Of a stretch of DNA of 49,657 nucleotides, positions 25,983 to 34,713 are shown piece by piece. Source of the stretch: Oscillospiraceae bacterium (GTDB taxonomy: Bacteria > Bacillota > Clostridia > Oscillospirales > Acutalibacteraceae); contig CADBQU010000025.1 in the NCBI GenBank assembly GCA_902796905.1, forward strand, positions 1 through 49,657. The letters are read 5' to 3'. Position 1 is the stretch's first letter; every line of letters starts with the position of its first letter. The notes below the pieces were generated by a model. It had not been told where the DNA came from, made no database searches, and was given only the letters and a program-made list of their open reading frames with translations. Both the position numbers and the translations under genes were made by a program.

Positions 25983-26077
25983 GGCGACAAGCCCAAAGCC
26001 TATTAGGCTTTGGCAAAAGCAAAGCTTTTGCCCCAAAAAACAAAAACAAATTTTTGTTTTTTTGGGGGCTTGCCGCC
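25983..26077. repeat. Cloverleaf intergenic repeat, copy F
   Basis: Outer stem GGCGACAAGCCC (25983-25994) pairs with GGGCTTGCCGCC (26066-26077), 11 of 12 positions. Inner hairpins: CAAAGCC-TATTA-GGCTTTG, GCAAAAGC-AAA-GCTTTTGC and a long A/T-rich stem opening with CCCCAAAAAA. It lies in the 348-base gap between trpZ (plus its terminator) and the capsule promoter; the gap holds no gene. Confidence 0.85.
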
Positions 26078-26137
26078 CTTGACCGCATACTATAAAAAAA
26101 TAACAAAGAAAAGATAAAAAATAAAAAAAACAAAAAT

Positions 26138-26175
26138 ATAAAAGACCCATCGTGTTAAAATAACAGATGAGCCTT
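26138..26175 (-). terminator. Terminator of the trpXYZ operon
   Basis: On the minus strand GGCTCATC and GATGGGTC pair (with G-U pairs), continued by GTTA/TAAC across an A/T loop, then TCTTTTATATTTTTG. It lies about 35 bases after the trpZ stop. Confidence 0.75.
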
Positions 26176-26207
26176 TGTCTATGCCTATTTATTAAATATT
26201 AATTAAA

Positions 26208-26981
26208 TCAGTTTCCGCATTCAATGCTTATTTCGTTAAATTTTGCAAGTATTTCTTCAAGCTGCGTTTCTTTTTTCTCTTTTTCGTTTCGGTCTATAAC
26301 GCACTTTCCTTCGTGCATCATAACAAGACGGTTGCCGTATTCCAGCGCGTAACGCAGGTTGTGCGTTACCATTACTGCAGTAAGATTTTTTTCACAAACC
26401 ACCTTGTTGGTTAAATTCATAATTGTATCTGCTGTTTTAGGGTCAAGCGCCGCCGTGTGTTCGTCAAGAATAAGTATGTCTATAGGGGTCATTGTTGCCA
26501 TTAAAAGCGAAACCGCCTGGCGTTGTCCGCCCGATAAAGAGCCGATTTTAACATCCAGTTTGTTTTCCAGTCCCAAACCGATTTGCGAAACAAGCTCTTT
26601 ATAATAATTAATGCGTTTTTGAGAGAGCCCCTTTGTAAGACCGTAAACCTTTCCTTTGTTGTCTGCAAGACTTAAATTTTCGGCTATTGTCATATTTCTG
26701 GCAACACCTTTAAAAGGATCCTGAAATACGCGGCCTATTCTTTTTGCACGCTTGAATTCCGGTAAAGCGGTAATATCGCTGCCTTCTAAAATCACTCTGC
26801 CCGAATCCGGGAAAAGCGTTCCGGCTATCATATTAAGCAATGTGGTTTTTCCGCTTCCGTTAGAACCGATTATAGAAACAAATTCGCCTTTTTTAACCTT
26901 AAAGTTAAAATCCGTAAATAATACGGTTTCGTTAACCGTTCCGGCACCGAATTTTTTATTTATGTTTTTTAGCTCAATCAT
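26208..26981 (-). CDS. trpZ: ABC transporter ATP-binding protein (TrpZ-like)
   Basis: ATPase subunit of the tryptophan-type importer. Walker A GSNGSGKTTLL near residues 38-48, signature LSGGQRQAV near 148, Walker B ILILDEHTAALD near 168 and the switch VTHNLRYALEYG near 203 are all present, so it should be active. Length 257. It follows the permease by three bases. The gene name rests on the operon order and the Trp T-box upstream; the ATPase alone cannot show specificity. Confidence 0.85.
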   Translation of the reverse strand: MIELKNINKKFGAGTVNETVLFTDFNFKVKKGEFVSIIGSNGSGKTTLLNMIAGTLFPDSGRVILEGSDITALPEFKRAKRIGRVFQDPFKGVARNMTIAENLSLADNKGKVYGLTKGLSQKRINYYKELVSQIGLGLENKLDVKIGSLSGGQRQAVSLLMATMTPIDILILDEHTAALDPKTADTIMNLTNKVVCEKNLTAVMVTHNLRYALEYGNRLVMMHEGKCVIDRNEKEKKETQLEEILAKFNEISIECGN

Positions 26982-26984
26982 ATA

Positions 26985-27917
26985 TTATACCTCGCTTTTT
27001 AACGGAATATCGGCCTTTTTTACTTTCTTTGTTTTAAGGCGGTTATTTATTATTAAAATAATAGCAAACATTGCCGCATTCATAATTTTAAGATACGTTC
27101 CGTTGGGGTCTATAATTGTAAAATAATTAAGGCAAAGCGAATATATAATTGCTCCTACAATTACGGCAGTGGTGGGTTTTATAAACTTTGATTTTGAGAA
27201 AAGCGCAAGACCTATAATAACGGAAGCAAGCGATAAAACAACTTTGCCGGTGCCGCTTGTGTTATCGTAATTCATTGTAAGCTGTGCATAAAGAGCGCCG
27301 CTTAAAGCCGTAAGTCCGTTTGCAATGGCAAGACCGAGTATTTTATAAAATCCCGAATCTTTGCCCAAATAGGTTATAAGCGTTTCGTTGTTGCCGGTAG
27401 CCATTAACATAAATCCCGATTTTGTTTTAAAATAAAAATCAAGTAAAAATTTAATGATTATTACAATTAAAAATAATATTCCTATTACGGCAAAAGAGTT
27501 GTAAACTCCGTTTTTGTTGTTAAATAATCCGTAAAAGCTGTTGGCGGTATACGAAAAGTTTGTGGTTGTAAAACCGGTGCCGGTAAGAACGGTAGTAAGA
27601 GCCAGTGTTACCGATAAAAGTGCAGTCATTGTAATTATTCCCGAAAGAAGCTTTGAAATGCCGCACTTTACATGCAATATGCCGGTTACGGCTCCTGCCG
27701 CCATTCCCGAGATAAATCCGCCTATAAGCGCCAAAATAGGATGAAAACTTAATTTGTATATTAAAATTGTTCCTACAACTCCGCCTAACGGAAACGAACC
27801 GTCGGTTGTAAGGTCGGGAAAATCAAGAACCGAATATGCAATATACATACCAAGCGCTACTACCGCGTAGCAAAGACCTAACTGAATACCGTAAATTGTA
27901 GTGTTAAGAAAAAGCAT
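26985..27917 (-). CDS. trpY: ABC transporter permease (TrpY-like)
   Basis: A 310-residue membrane protein with about eight to nine helices, of the branched-chain-amino-acid permease-like family (LivH superfamily) that pairs with ABC-sub-bind lipoproteins. It begins LFLNTTIYGIQLGLCYAVVA and has AGAVTGILHVKCGISKLLSG near residue 75. It lies between the substrate-binding and ATPase genes with short gaps. Tryptophan specificity is inferred from the T-box. Confidence 0.85.
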   Translation of the reverse strand: MLFLNTTIYGIQLGLCYAVVALGMYIAYSVLDFPDLTTDGSFPLGGVVGTILIYKLSFHPILALIGGFISGMAAGAVTGILHVKCGISKLLSGIITMTALLSVTLALTTVLTGTGFTTTNFSYTANSFYGLFNNKNGVYNSFAVIGILFLIVIIIKFLLDFYFKTKSGFMLMATGNNETLITYLGKDSGFYKILGLAIANGLTALSGALYAQLTMNYDNTSGTGKVVLSLASVIIGLALFSKSKFIKPTTAVIVGAIIYSLCLNYFTIIDPNGTYLKIMNAAMFAIILIINNRLKTKKVKKADIPLKSEV

Positions 27918-27941
27918 ATTTTGCCCCTTTATTCCTTTAAA

Positions 27942-28904
27942 TTAGTTTCCGGCTACATCTTTAATGTTTTCAAGCGCCGGTAATTTTAATGTGTTGAATG
28001 TTTTAAGAACAGATGAATTGTAGCAAAGGAATGTTTCGTTTTCCATTGTTTTAGGCGCTACTTCCGATGCTGCTTTACCGTTTATAATTTCAGCTGCCTG
28101 GCGTCCCGAAAGTTTGCCTACCGTTACATAATCTATTGAAGCAGATGCAAGACATCCGGCTTTAACTTGTTCTATTTCGCTGCCGAATACCGGAATTTTT
28201 GCCGCGTTTGTTTTAGCAAGAATGTTTTGAAGTTTGCCTACAATTGTGTTATCCAAAAGGTTTACAATGCAATCAACTTTTTTGGAAATAAGCGAATCTG
28301 TTTTGGCGTCGATAGTTGTAATATCGGATACCACTTCGGTAACAATTTCCATACCGTTATATTTTTTGGCTTCTTCTTTAAGCTTTTCTATTTGTATAGC
28401 GTCGCTTGATTCTTCGGTAGAAGAAAGAACGCCTATTTTAACATTGTTTTTACCCATAAATTTTGTTACAACATTTAACTGTGCGGTAAAATCCGGAATA
28501 TCGCTGGTGCCTGTCATATTTTTAAAGTTTGCAACCTGAGAAGCGTCTGTTACGGCACAATATACAACCGGAACATTTTTACCGGTGGCCGCGGTAGCCG
28601 CCTGTATAGCCGAAGGGGTAGCTATTGCAATAATAACTTTAGCGTTGCTGTTTACCATTTTTTGAGCTTGTGAAAGCGATGTTTCAGCAGTGAAGTTGCT
28701 GTTTACATATTCTACATTGTAATTGTCAAGATTAATTGTTTCTTTAAGACCTTCCATAATACCTGTGTAGCAGTTATTAAGCGAATCGTGCGAACCAAAC
28801 TGAATAATACCTATTGTGGGTTTTGTATTGCCGCAAGAAGCAAAGCAAGTGGCTATTATAGCTATTGAAATAACAAGTGTGAGTATTTTAGTAAAGTTTT
28901 TCAT
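27942..28904 (-). CDS. trpX: ABC transporter substrate-binding lipoprotein (TrpX-like)
   Basis: The extracellular binding subunit. It has a lipoprotein signal (basic start, hydrophobic core, ATCFASC lipobox with the cysteine at residue 24) and the ABC-sub-bind fold: IGIIQFGSHDSLNNCYTGIMEG, SLSQAQKMV, VVYCAVTD and DCIVNLLDNTIV. At 320 residues it fits the family. It is first in a three-gene operon headed by a T-box with a UGG specifier, exactly the setting of predicted trpXYZ tryptophan importers. Confidence 0.88.
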   Translation of the reverse strand: MKNFTKILTLVISIAIIATCFASCGNTKPTIGIIQFGSHDSLNNCYTGIMEGLKETINLDNYNVEYVNSNFTAETSLSQAQKMVNSNAKVIIAIATPSAIQAATAATGKNVPVVYCAVTDASQVANFKNMTGTSDIPDFTAQLNVVTKFMGKNNVKIGVLSSTEESSDAIQIEKLKEEAKKYNGMEIVTEVVSDITTIDAKTDSLISKKVDCIVNLLDNTIVGKLQNILAKTNAAKIPVFGSEIEQVKAGCLASASIDYVTVGKLSGRQAAEIINGKAASEVAPKTMENETFLCYNSSVLKTFNTLKLPALENIKDVAGN

Positions 28905-29086
28905 AATTTTTTCTCCGTTCGTAAATTTTATATGTTTTGTATGTTAATATTATATTTTTCGAGTTTTGTTGGGTTTGCTTTGTTTTATTTTGTTTTGTTT
29001 AAAAATCAGTTGTACAGTTGCCATCGTTCTTTCATTAACATAAAAATCAACCTCCGAAAAATGAATATTGTTATTAAAAATAAAAT

Positions 29087-29125
29087 AAAAAAGTCCTTGA
29101 CAGAAATATTCTTTCTGTCAAGGAC
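29087..29125 (-). terminator. T-box regulated terminator
   Basis: A perfect 14-bp stem, GTCCTTGACAGAAA and complement, with a five-base loop and a T-run. The T-box sequence lies just upstream, so the antiterminator competes with the 5' half of this stem. Confidence 0.92.
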
Positions 29126-29375
29126 GAATAAACTTCGTGGTGCCACCTTGTTTCAGCTTTTTAAAAGCCCTCAGCGGAATACTATCATATTCCCGATTTA
29201 TAACGCAAATCTTAACGTCGCAGAATACTAAGCTTAAAACTTATTTTATAAGCCTTTGACTGCGCCCTCGGCGGTCCATTTGATAATCTGTTTTTTATTC
29301 GGATTCCAGCACCCCGAACTCTCTGTGAAAGCATAATTAACGTTATCTCCGCTTCAACGGTTTAAATATTAAGTT
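29087..29375 (-). ncRNA. T-box leader, tryptophan (UGG) specifier
   Basis: The leader senses uncharged tRNA-Trp and controls the transporter operon. Stem I has GCGG (on the 5' side, near AGATAA) paired with CCGC, placing the specifier codon TGG at 29278-29276 followed by a purine. An AG-bulge-like AGAG and the terminal-loop GGTGCTGG follow the usual Stem I pattern. The T-box sequence AAGGTGGCACCACG is at 29149-29136; its TGGC pairs with a GCCA acceptor end, matching the G discriminator expected for tRNA-Trp. The terminator is GTCCTTGACAGAAA with its complement (29125-29093) and six T to 29087. Confidence 0.93.
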
Positions 29376-29381
29376 TTTTGT

Positions 29382-29410
29382 ATTTTAACACATTGATTTT
29401 TAAATGTCAA
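29382..29410 (-). promoter_or_regulatory. Sigma-A promoter of the T-box operon
   Basis: On the minus strand TTGACA (29410-29405), 17-base spacer, TAAAAT (29387-29382). The predicted start is a few bases before Stem I. Confidence 0.85.
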
Positions 29411-29651
29411 TACATTTTAAAAAATTTTTAATTTATTTTTTATTGCAAAAACCGATATTAAGAATTTGCAATTAAGAATATTTTATAAATACCACAAAAA
29501 ACACTTGCTTAATATTAATAATGGCGTTATTATTAAACGTTTTTATTTATAAAATTATAGAATTGTCAAATTCAAATTGTAGAATTATTTAATTATAGAA
29601 TTATTTAATTATAATTTTTTAAATTACAGATTTATAAATTTACGGATTATA
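29411..29651. other. AT-rich gap downstream of mreB
   Basis: Between the mreB stop and the T-box promoter the DNA is very AT-rich, with imperfect repeats of AGAATTATTTAATTAT near 29570-29610. I see no gene and no convincing terminator for mreB. Confidence 0.4.
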
Positions 29652-30677
29652 TTAAATATCTACTTTTAATTCTTGCAAAGAACGGTATAAAATATCGGTA
29701 TTCTTTAAAATTTTCGGGTTTTTAAGAGCAACGGCGGCGCCCAACACAGCCGAATGAAAAGGGTCTTTTGAAATATGAATTTCGGTTTTAATTGCGTCTT
29801 CCAAAAACTCTTTTAATCCCTTTAATAAAGAAGTTCCGCCGGTTAAATAAATACCGTTTGATAAAATATCCGAAACTATATCGGGCTCGGTTTTTTCAAG
29901 CACGCTTCTTATGCCGTTTAAAATTGTATAACATTGGTCTATTATGGCTTCGTATACTTCGTTTGAAGAAATTTCAAACATAGTGGGAAGTCCCGTGCCC
30001 ATATGCCTTCCCTTAGCGGCAAAAGCCACTTCAAATTGATGCTTTTTAGCAGTGCCTATTTGCATTTTTATTTTTTCTGCCGTTTGCGGTCCTATTAAAA
30101 TATTGTATTCCTTTTTAACATATCTTATAATGCTTTCGTCAAAATCGTTACCGGCCGATTTTAAGCAGCTGCACTGAGCTATACCGCCCATAGATATTGT
30201 GGCAATATCCGTTATACCCGCACCTATATCAACTACCATAGAACCCATAGGCTTTGAAAAATCAATGCCGAATGAAAGAGCGCTTGCCAAAGGAGATTCT
30301 ATGGTTCTTGCGTTTCTTCCTCCGGCGGATTCCGCTACATCGGATACCGAGTGATGTTGCATTTCGGTAACGCCCGTTGGCATAGTTATTATAACTTCCG
30401 GTTTTACTATGCGGTTGCCAAAGGCTTCGGACATATATGTTTCAAGCATTTCTTCGGCAATATCGTAGTCTGCTATAATACCGTGTTTAATAGGGAATAC
30501 AGGTTGTAGAGTATCGGGGGTACGGCCTACTGTTTCAAAAGCTTTTTCTCCGAAATATACGGGTTCCCAGGTTTTACTGTCTACAGTTACAACGCTTGGT
30601 TTTTCCAAAACTATTTTATTACCCGAATAAAGTACGGTTTTTTTGGTGCCCATATCTATAACTATATCCGTTGCCAC
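29652..30677 (-). CDS. mreB: Rod-shape protein of the MreB/Mbl family
   Basis: Bacterial actin that organises cell-wall synthesis. The actin-fold nucleotide motifs are present: VIDMGTKKTVLY (phosphate 1) near residue 5, MVVDIGAGITDIATISMGG (phosphate 2) near 150, and IYLTGGTSLLKGLKEFLE (adenosine) near 290. The 341-residue length fits. A consensus promoter lies 64-92 bases upstream, and no mreCD follows, as is common for second MreB/Mbl copies in Firmicutes; which paralogue this is cannot be decided here. Confidence 0.9.
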   Translation of the reverse strand: MATDIVIDMGTKKTVLYSGNKIVLEKPSVVTVDSKTWEPVYFGEKAFETVGRTPDTLQPVFPIKHGIIADYDIAEEMLETYMSEAFGNRIVKPEVIITMPTGVTEMQHHSVSDVAESAGGRNARTIESPLASALSFGIDFSKPMGSMVVDIGAGITDIATISMGGIAQCSCLKSAGNDFDESIIRYVKKEYNILIGPQTAEKIKMQIGTAKKHQFEVAFAAKGRHMGTGLPTMFEISSNEVYEAIIDQCYTILNGIRSVLEKTEPDIVSDILSNGIYLTGGTSLLKGLKEFLEDAIKTEIHISKDPFHSAVLGAAVALKNPKILKNTDILYRSLQELKVDI

Positions 30678-30740
30678 GATATCACTACCTTTTTGTGTTA
30701 TTTTTTATATGTTTATATTTTTTGTTTAAATATTAATAGT

Positions 30741-30769
30741 ATTATAGTATATTGTGCGTTTAAATTCAA
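30741..30769 (-). promoter_or_regulatory. Sigma-A promoter for mreB
   Basis: On the minus strand TTGAAT (30769-30764), 17-base spacer, TATAAT (30746-30741). It sits between the cloverleaf copy G and mreB. Confidence 0.75.
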
Positions 30770-30820
30770 TAATTAAACAAAGTAATAATAAATTTAAATT
30801 TTAAATTTTAATATTTAAAA

Positions 30821-30903
30821 GGCGGTTTTAAAAGGCGAAGCCTTTTAACGCCGACGCCTGCGGCGTCGGCGTTAGGCAAACTTTAAGTTTGCCTAAAACC
30901 GCC
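30821..30903. repeat. Cloverleaf intergenic repeat, copy G
   Basis: Outer stem GGCGGTTTTA (30821-30830) and TAAAACCGCC (30894-30903). Inner hairpins: AAAAGGC-GAA-GCCTTTT, AACGCCGACGCC-TGC-GGCGTCGGCGTT (12 bp, GC-rich) and AGGCAAACT-TTA-AGTTTGCCT. The middle arm is wholly different from that of copies E and I yet perfectly paired. Confidence 0.9.
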
Positions 30904-30931
30904 GTTAAAAAAACATGGTATTTTATGCAAG

Positions 30932-31663
30932 TTAATAGCCTACAAGCGCTGCCGAGCAATAAACCGCTTTTGCGCCTTTAAGTAAAAGCGTTCTGCTGCA
31001 TTCATCTAAAGTGGCACCGGTTGTTTTAATATCGTCTATCAAAAGAATTGTTTTGCCCGATAAATTGTATTTTGGGTTTACTTTGTAAGAATTTCTTAAA
31101 TTTGTCCATCTTTCTTCATATAAAACCTTGTGCTGAGTTTTAGTGCGTTTGCATTTAATCAACAAGTCTTCATTGTAAATGATTTTATTAAAGGCTTTGT
31201 TTTCTTTTTCGGCGTTAGTTTTATTTATTTCGTTTAAAAATTTTGCCGTGTTTTCGGCCAAAATCGCCGATTGATTGTAGCCTCTGCACAGCTTTTTGAT
31301 TTTTCCCATAGGTACGGGGCAAATATAATCAAAATTTATCTTTTTAAATTTTATGCTTATAATCTGTGCCATGGCTCTGCCGTAAAAAACCGCCGCGCTT
31401 TTAAAACCGTTAAATTTAAGGTTGTATATTCCTTTTTGCATAGCGCCTTCGTTTTTAAACGGAGCCGTAAATTTTTTAAAATGATAATATCTTTTTTCGC
31501 ATTGGCATTTAAATACCGGCAAGCCGCATTTTAAACAGGTAGGAGTATTTATGTACTCCATTTTAGTTAAGCATTCATGACAAATATTGTATTCGTTTTT
31601 TGTAAAATCCATACAAACAAAACATCTTTGCGGATAAACCGTATTAATAATTTTATCTTTCAT
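30932..31663 (-). CDS. comF: ComF family phosphoribosyltransferase-like protein
   Basis: ComF proteins take part in DNA uptake in competent bacteria. The N-terminus has zinc-finger cysteines CFVCMDF, CHECL, CLKCG and CQC within the first 60 residues, and the C-terminal PRTase signature ILLIDDIKTTGATLDEC is near residue 210, with YICPVPMGKIKK and RGYNQSAILA before it. Length 243 is normal. It follows recD2 after a 173-base gap. No comFA is adjacent, so competence is not certain; ComF homologues are widespread in non-competent Clostridia. Confidence 0.88.
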   Translation of the reverse strand: MKDKIINTVYPQRCFVCMDFTKNEYNICHECLTKMEYINTPTCLKCGLPVFKCQCEKRYYHFKKFTAPFKNEGAMQKGIYNLKFNGFKSAAVFYGRAMAQIISIKFKKINFDYICPVPMGKIKKLCRGYNQSAILAENTAKFLNEINKTNAEKENKAFNKIIYNEDLLIKCKRTKTQHKVLYEERWTNLRNSYKVNPKYNLSGKTILLIDDIKTTGATLDECSRTLLLKGAKAVYCSAALVGY

Positions 31664-31836
31664 TAATTATAAACCTTTTTATTTAATAAAATCATTATTT
31701 TTTATTAATACTGTTTTTGTATTAATATTGTGATGCAATTAACAGGGGAAAATATAAACCGATAATATAAACCGTAATGCCTTAAAAAGGCTTACTTTTT
31801 ATATACCGCAAAAATCATAAAAATATCAATCTTTAA

Positions 31837-34062
31837 TCAATCTTTAATGCTGTTTAATAAAGAATCTATTTTTTCGGTTTTCTCGGTTAAAAATTCTTTT
31901 AAAAACGTGTAACGTAAAGTTTTGCGGTTATTTGCTATCATTTCGTTAAGGGTTTGTTTAGAGCCCACAATAACAAGAATTTTTTTGGCTCTTGTAACGG
32001 CTGTATAAAGTAAATTTCTGTACAAAAGCTTTTTTGGTGCGTTTAAAAGGGGAAGTACCACGCATTCAAACTCACTGCCTTGGCTTTTATGAATTGTAAC
32101 CGCATAGCTTAAATCTATTTCGTTTAAATTATCATGGTAATATGTTGCCAATTTGTCATCGTACCGTATATAAAAAATACCGTTTTTAAAATCTATTTTT
32201 TCTAAAATTCCTATATCTCCGTTAAAAACGCCGCTTCCTTCTTCGCCTTTGTTGTTAACCCAGGCTATGTCATAATCGTTTTTTATTTGCATAACCTTGT
32301 CGCCCTCACGCAAATAAACGCCTTTAAAATTAAGTTCTTTTTTATTGTTGGTTCTTGGATTTAACGCTTCTTGCAAAACAGCGTTTAAACTGTTAGAACC
32401 TAATTCCATTAATTTAGACGGGCAAAGTACCTGAATATCGTTTATGGGATTAAATTTATATGCCGCCGGCAATCTTTCGCTGCAAAGCGTTTTAACCAAG
32501 GTTTGCGCTTTAATAGGGTTAAATTCATCTATCATAAAAAAGTCTTTGCTTTTGTTGTTAAATATAGGACTTTCGCCGTTTATTATGGCGTGCGCGTTTG
32601 TAACTATTAAGCTTTCAAGAGCTTGTCTGAAAATTTTATTTAAAGAAATGCAAGGAACTTTGTTTGAAGCAATAATATCAAACAAAACATTTCCGGCTCC
32701 AACGCTGGGCAGCTGGTCGGCGTCGCCCACCAAAATAATTCTGCTGCCCAGTTTTATGGCCTTTAACAAGCTTTCAAAAAGTTTAATATCTACCATAGAC
32801 ATTTCATCTACAATAATAACGTCGCTTTTAAGCTGATTTTGTTCGTTGCGTTTAAAAACCGGTTTGTCGCTTTCGTCCCATTCAACTTCAAGTAAACGAT
32901 GTATGGTTTTTGCGTCTTCTTTTGTAACTTCGCTAAGCCTTTTTGCGGCTCTGCCCGTAGGCGCACATAAATCAATTTTTAATTTTTTGCTTTGTAAAAT
33001 TTTAATAATAGCGTTAACCGTTGTGGTTTTTCCGGTACCCGGTCCGCCGGTTAAAACAGTAATACCGTTTTTAATTGCGGTTAAAATAGCCTTTTTTTGA
33101 AGTTCGGCATATTCTATTTTAAGCTCGCGTTCTATAAATTCAATTTCCATATCGGCGGCAAATTCCGCCTTGGGCGGATGCTTTAACAAAAGCGAGATTC
33201 TTGCCGCACAGTATTCTTCGCTTGAATAATAATCCGGTAAAAAAATAAATACGGTTTCTTCTTTAATTTTTGTTCTTATTTTAAGCCCCGTTTTAAGTTT
33301 TTCCAAAACCATATAACAGTTTTCTTCGTTAATATTTAAAAGGGAAGAGGAGATGGAAATTAATTTTTCTTCCGGTAAACAGGTGTGTCCGTTTGAAAGA
33401 TTATGCTTTAAAACAAATATAATTCCCGCAGCTATTCTGTATTCGCTTTGCATTGCATCGGGAAAAAACGAAGCTATTTCATCCACTCGCGAAAAACCGA
33501 AACCTATATTTTCTTCGCATAAAACATACGGATTTTTTTCAAAAATTTCTACTGCGTTGCTGCCTAAAGCTTTATAAATTTTTAAAGCTTCTTCGGGAGT
33601 GATTTTAAACTTTGCAAAAGCAAGCATTATATCTCTTACGCTAAACTGTTTAGAGTATTCTTTTGCAATATGAAACGCTTTATCTAAAGAAATGCCTCTT
33701 ATTTTTGCAAGTTCTTCGGGCGTTTCGGAAATAACCTTTAAAGAATCTTCTCCAAACCTTTCTACTATAAGCCTTGCGGTTGCGGGACCTACGCCCCTTA
33801 TGGCTCCGGAGGACAAATAAGAAAGTATGGCCGCAGCACCCTCCGGAGCTTTTCTTTCGCAGTACAAAACTTTAAATTGTTCGCCGTATGTTGCGTGATT
33901 GGTTATTTCTCCTTTAAGTTCAACACTGTCGCCTTCGGCCAAAAAAGGCATATTACCAACAACGGTAATACTTCCTTGTTCGCAATTTAAAGTGGCTACG
34001 GTATATCCGTTTGTTTGATTGCAAAAGGTAATATGTTCTATTGTGCCGCAAAGCGTTTCCAA
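31837..34062 (-). CDS. recD2: ATP-dependent helicase RecD2
   Basis: A 5'-3' SF1B DNA helicase of the RecBC-independent RecD2 type. The first 80 residues form an OB-like domain (LCGTIEHITFCNQTNGYTV), followed by tandem helix-hairpin-helix segments, then the helicase: Walker A LTGGPGTGKTTT near residue 345, DEMSMVD (motif II) near 422, LVGDADQLPSVG (motif III) near 448 and AVTIHKSQGSEF (motif V) near 665. The ORF is open to 34200, but TTG 34062 has AAGGAAG eight bases upstream and gives the family's normal start and length of 741 residues; a start at ATG 34152 has no ribosome site. Confidence 0.92.
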   Translation of the reverse strand: METLCGTIEHITFCNQTNGYTVATLNCEQGSITVVGNMPFLAEGDSVELKGEITNHATYGEQFKVLYCERKAPEGAAAILSYLSSGAIRGVGPATARLIVERFGEDSLKVISETPEELAKIRGISLDKAFHIAKEYSKQFSVRDIMLAFAKFKITPEEALKIYKALGSNAVEIFEKNPYVLCEENIGFGFSRVDEIASFFPDAMQSEYRIAAGIIFVLKHNLSNGHTCLPEEKLISISSSLLNINEENCYMVLEKLKTGLKIRTKIKEETVFIFLPDYYSSEEYCAARISLLLKHPPKAEFAADMEIEFIERELKIEYAELQKKAILTAIKNGITVLTGGPGTGKTTTVNAIIKILQSKKLKIDLCAPTGRAAKRLSEVTKEDAKTIHRLLEVEWDESDKPVFKRNEQNQLKSDVIIVDEMSMVDIKLFESLLKAIKLGSRIILVGDADQLPSVGAGNVLFDIIASNKVPCISLNKIFRQALESLIVTNAHAIINGESPIFNNKSKDFFMIDEFNPIKAQTLVKTLCSERLPAAYKFNPINDIQVLCPSKLMELGSNSLNAVLQEALNPRTNNKKELNFKGVYLREGDKVMQIKNDYDIAWVNNKGEEGSGVFNGDIGILEKIDFKNGIFYIRYDDKLATYYHDNLNEIDLSYAVTIHKSQGSEFECVVLPLLNAPKKLLYRNLLYTAVTRAKKILVIVGSKQTLNEMIANNRKTLRYTFLKEFLTEKTEKIDSLLNSIKD

Positions 34063-34138
34063 TGTTTTCACTTCCTTTTTTTGTTTATATTTTGCAATTT
34101 GTTTTTTGTTTGTTTTTATTATTTTTTTATTTTCAAAA

Positions 34139-34498
34139 TTAAAATTTTTCATTGTTGCCAAATAATTCAACCAAATAATCATTAAAAGAATTTTCGGCAA
34201 AAAATATATTTTTATTTTCTATAATTTTTAAAATTTCTTTTTTTTCGGTTTTACTTATACCCAAATCCACCAAAATTAAAGAATTAATTCTGCGGTTTCC
34301 TTCCCATCTTAAATTTTCAATTGCGCTGCGCAGCTGCTGAATACATACCTCTTTTTTTAAATAAATTATTTCGGTATGCGGCGGGTCGGATTTAGGGCGA
34401 AGAAGCACAAGCCAAAGATTTTCAAATATATACGTTAATCCCAAAAGACTTATTACACAAAGGACGGTGCAAAGAAAAACGTACCACATAAATTTCAC
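34139..34498 (-). CDS. Conserved small membrane-anchored protein, unknown function
   Basis: A 119-residue protein with an N-terminal membrane helix (MWYVFLCTVLCVISLLGLTY) and a soluble part holding CIQQLRSAIENLRW and INSLILVDLGISKTEKKEIL, which looks like a small alpha-beta domain. AGGTG precedes the ATG; the third following codon is also ATG and could be used. It ends 76 bases before recD2. I do not recognise the family; the soluble part is probably cytoplasmic. Confidence 0.65.
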   Translation of the reverse strand: MKFMWYVFLCTVLCVISLLGLTYIFENLWLVLLRPKSDPPHTEIIYLKKEVCIQQLRSAIENLRWEGNRRINSLILVDLGISKTEKKEILKIIENKNIFFAENSFNDYLVELFGNNEKF

Positions 34499-34566
34499 CT
34501 CATACCATTTTATGAGGCTTTTTTTAAAATGCTACTTAATTAAAAGCTTACGATTAAACTTTGTAC

Positions 34567-34640
34567 GGCGTTAAACCAAAACTTAAGTTTTGGCAAAAGC
34601 CTACGGCTTTTGGGCAAAGCTTTGCTTTGCCTTTAACGCC
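34567..34640. repeat. Cloverleaf intergenic repeat, copy H
   Basis: Outer stem GGCGTTAAA (34567-34575) with TTTAACGCC (34632-34640). Inner hairpins: CCAAAAC-TTAA-GTTTTGG, CAAAAGCC-TAC-GGCTTTTG and GGCAAAGC-TTT-GCTTTGCC. The shortest copy, but all four stems are perfect. Confidence 0.9.
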
Positions 34641-34713
34641 TTAAAATAAAATTTACTTTTTAAGCGTATTTTATTTTAAGCGTATTTTATTTTTAAGTTT
34701 TATTTATAGTTCC

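Noticed and set aside
28932..29231. 99-codon plus-strand ORF over the T-box
   Set aside because: It is antisense to a well-supported T-box leader and lacks a ribosome site or domain.
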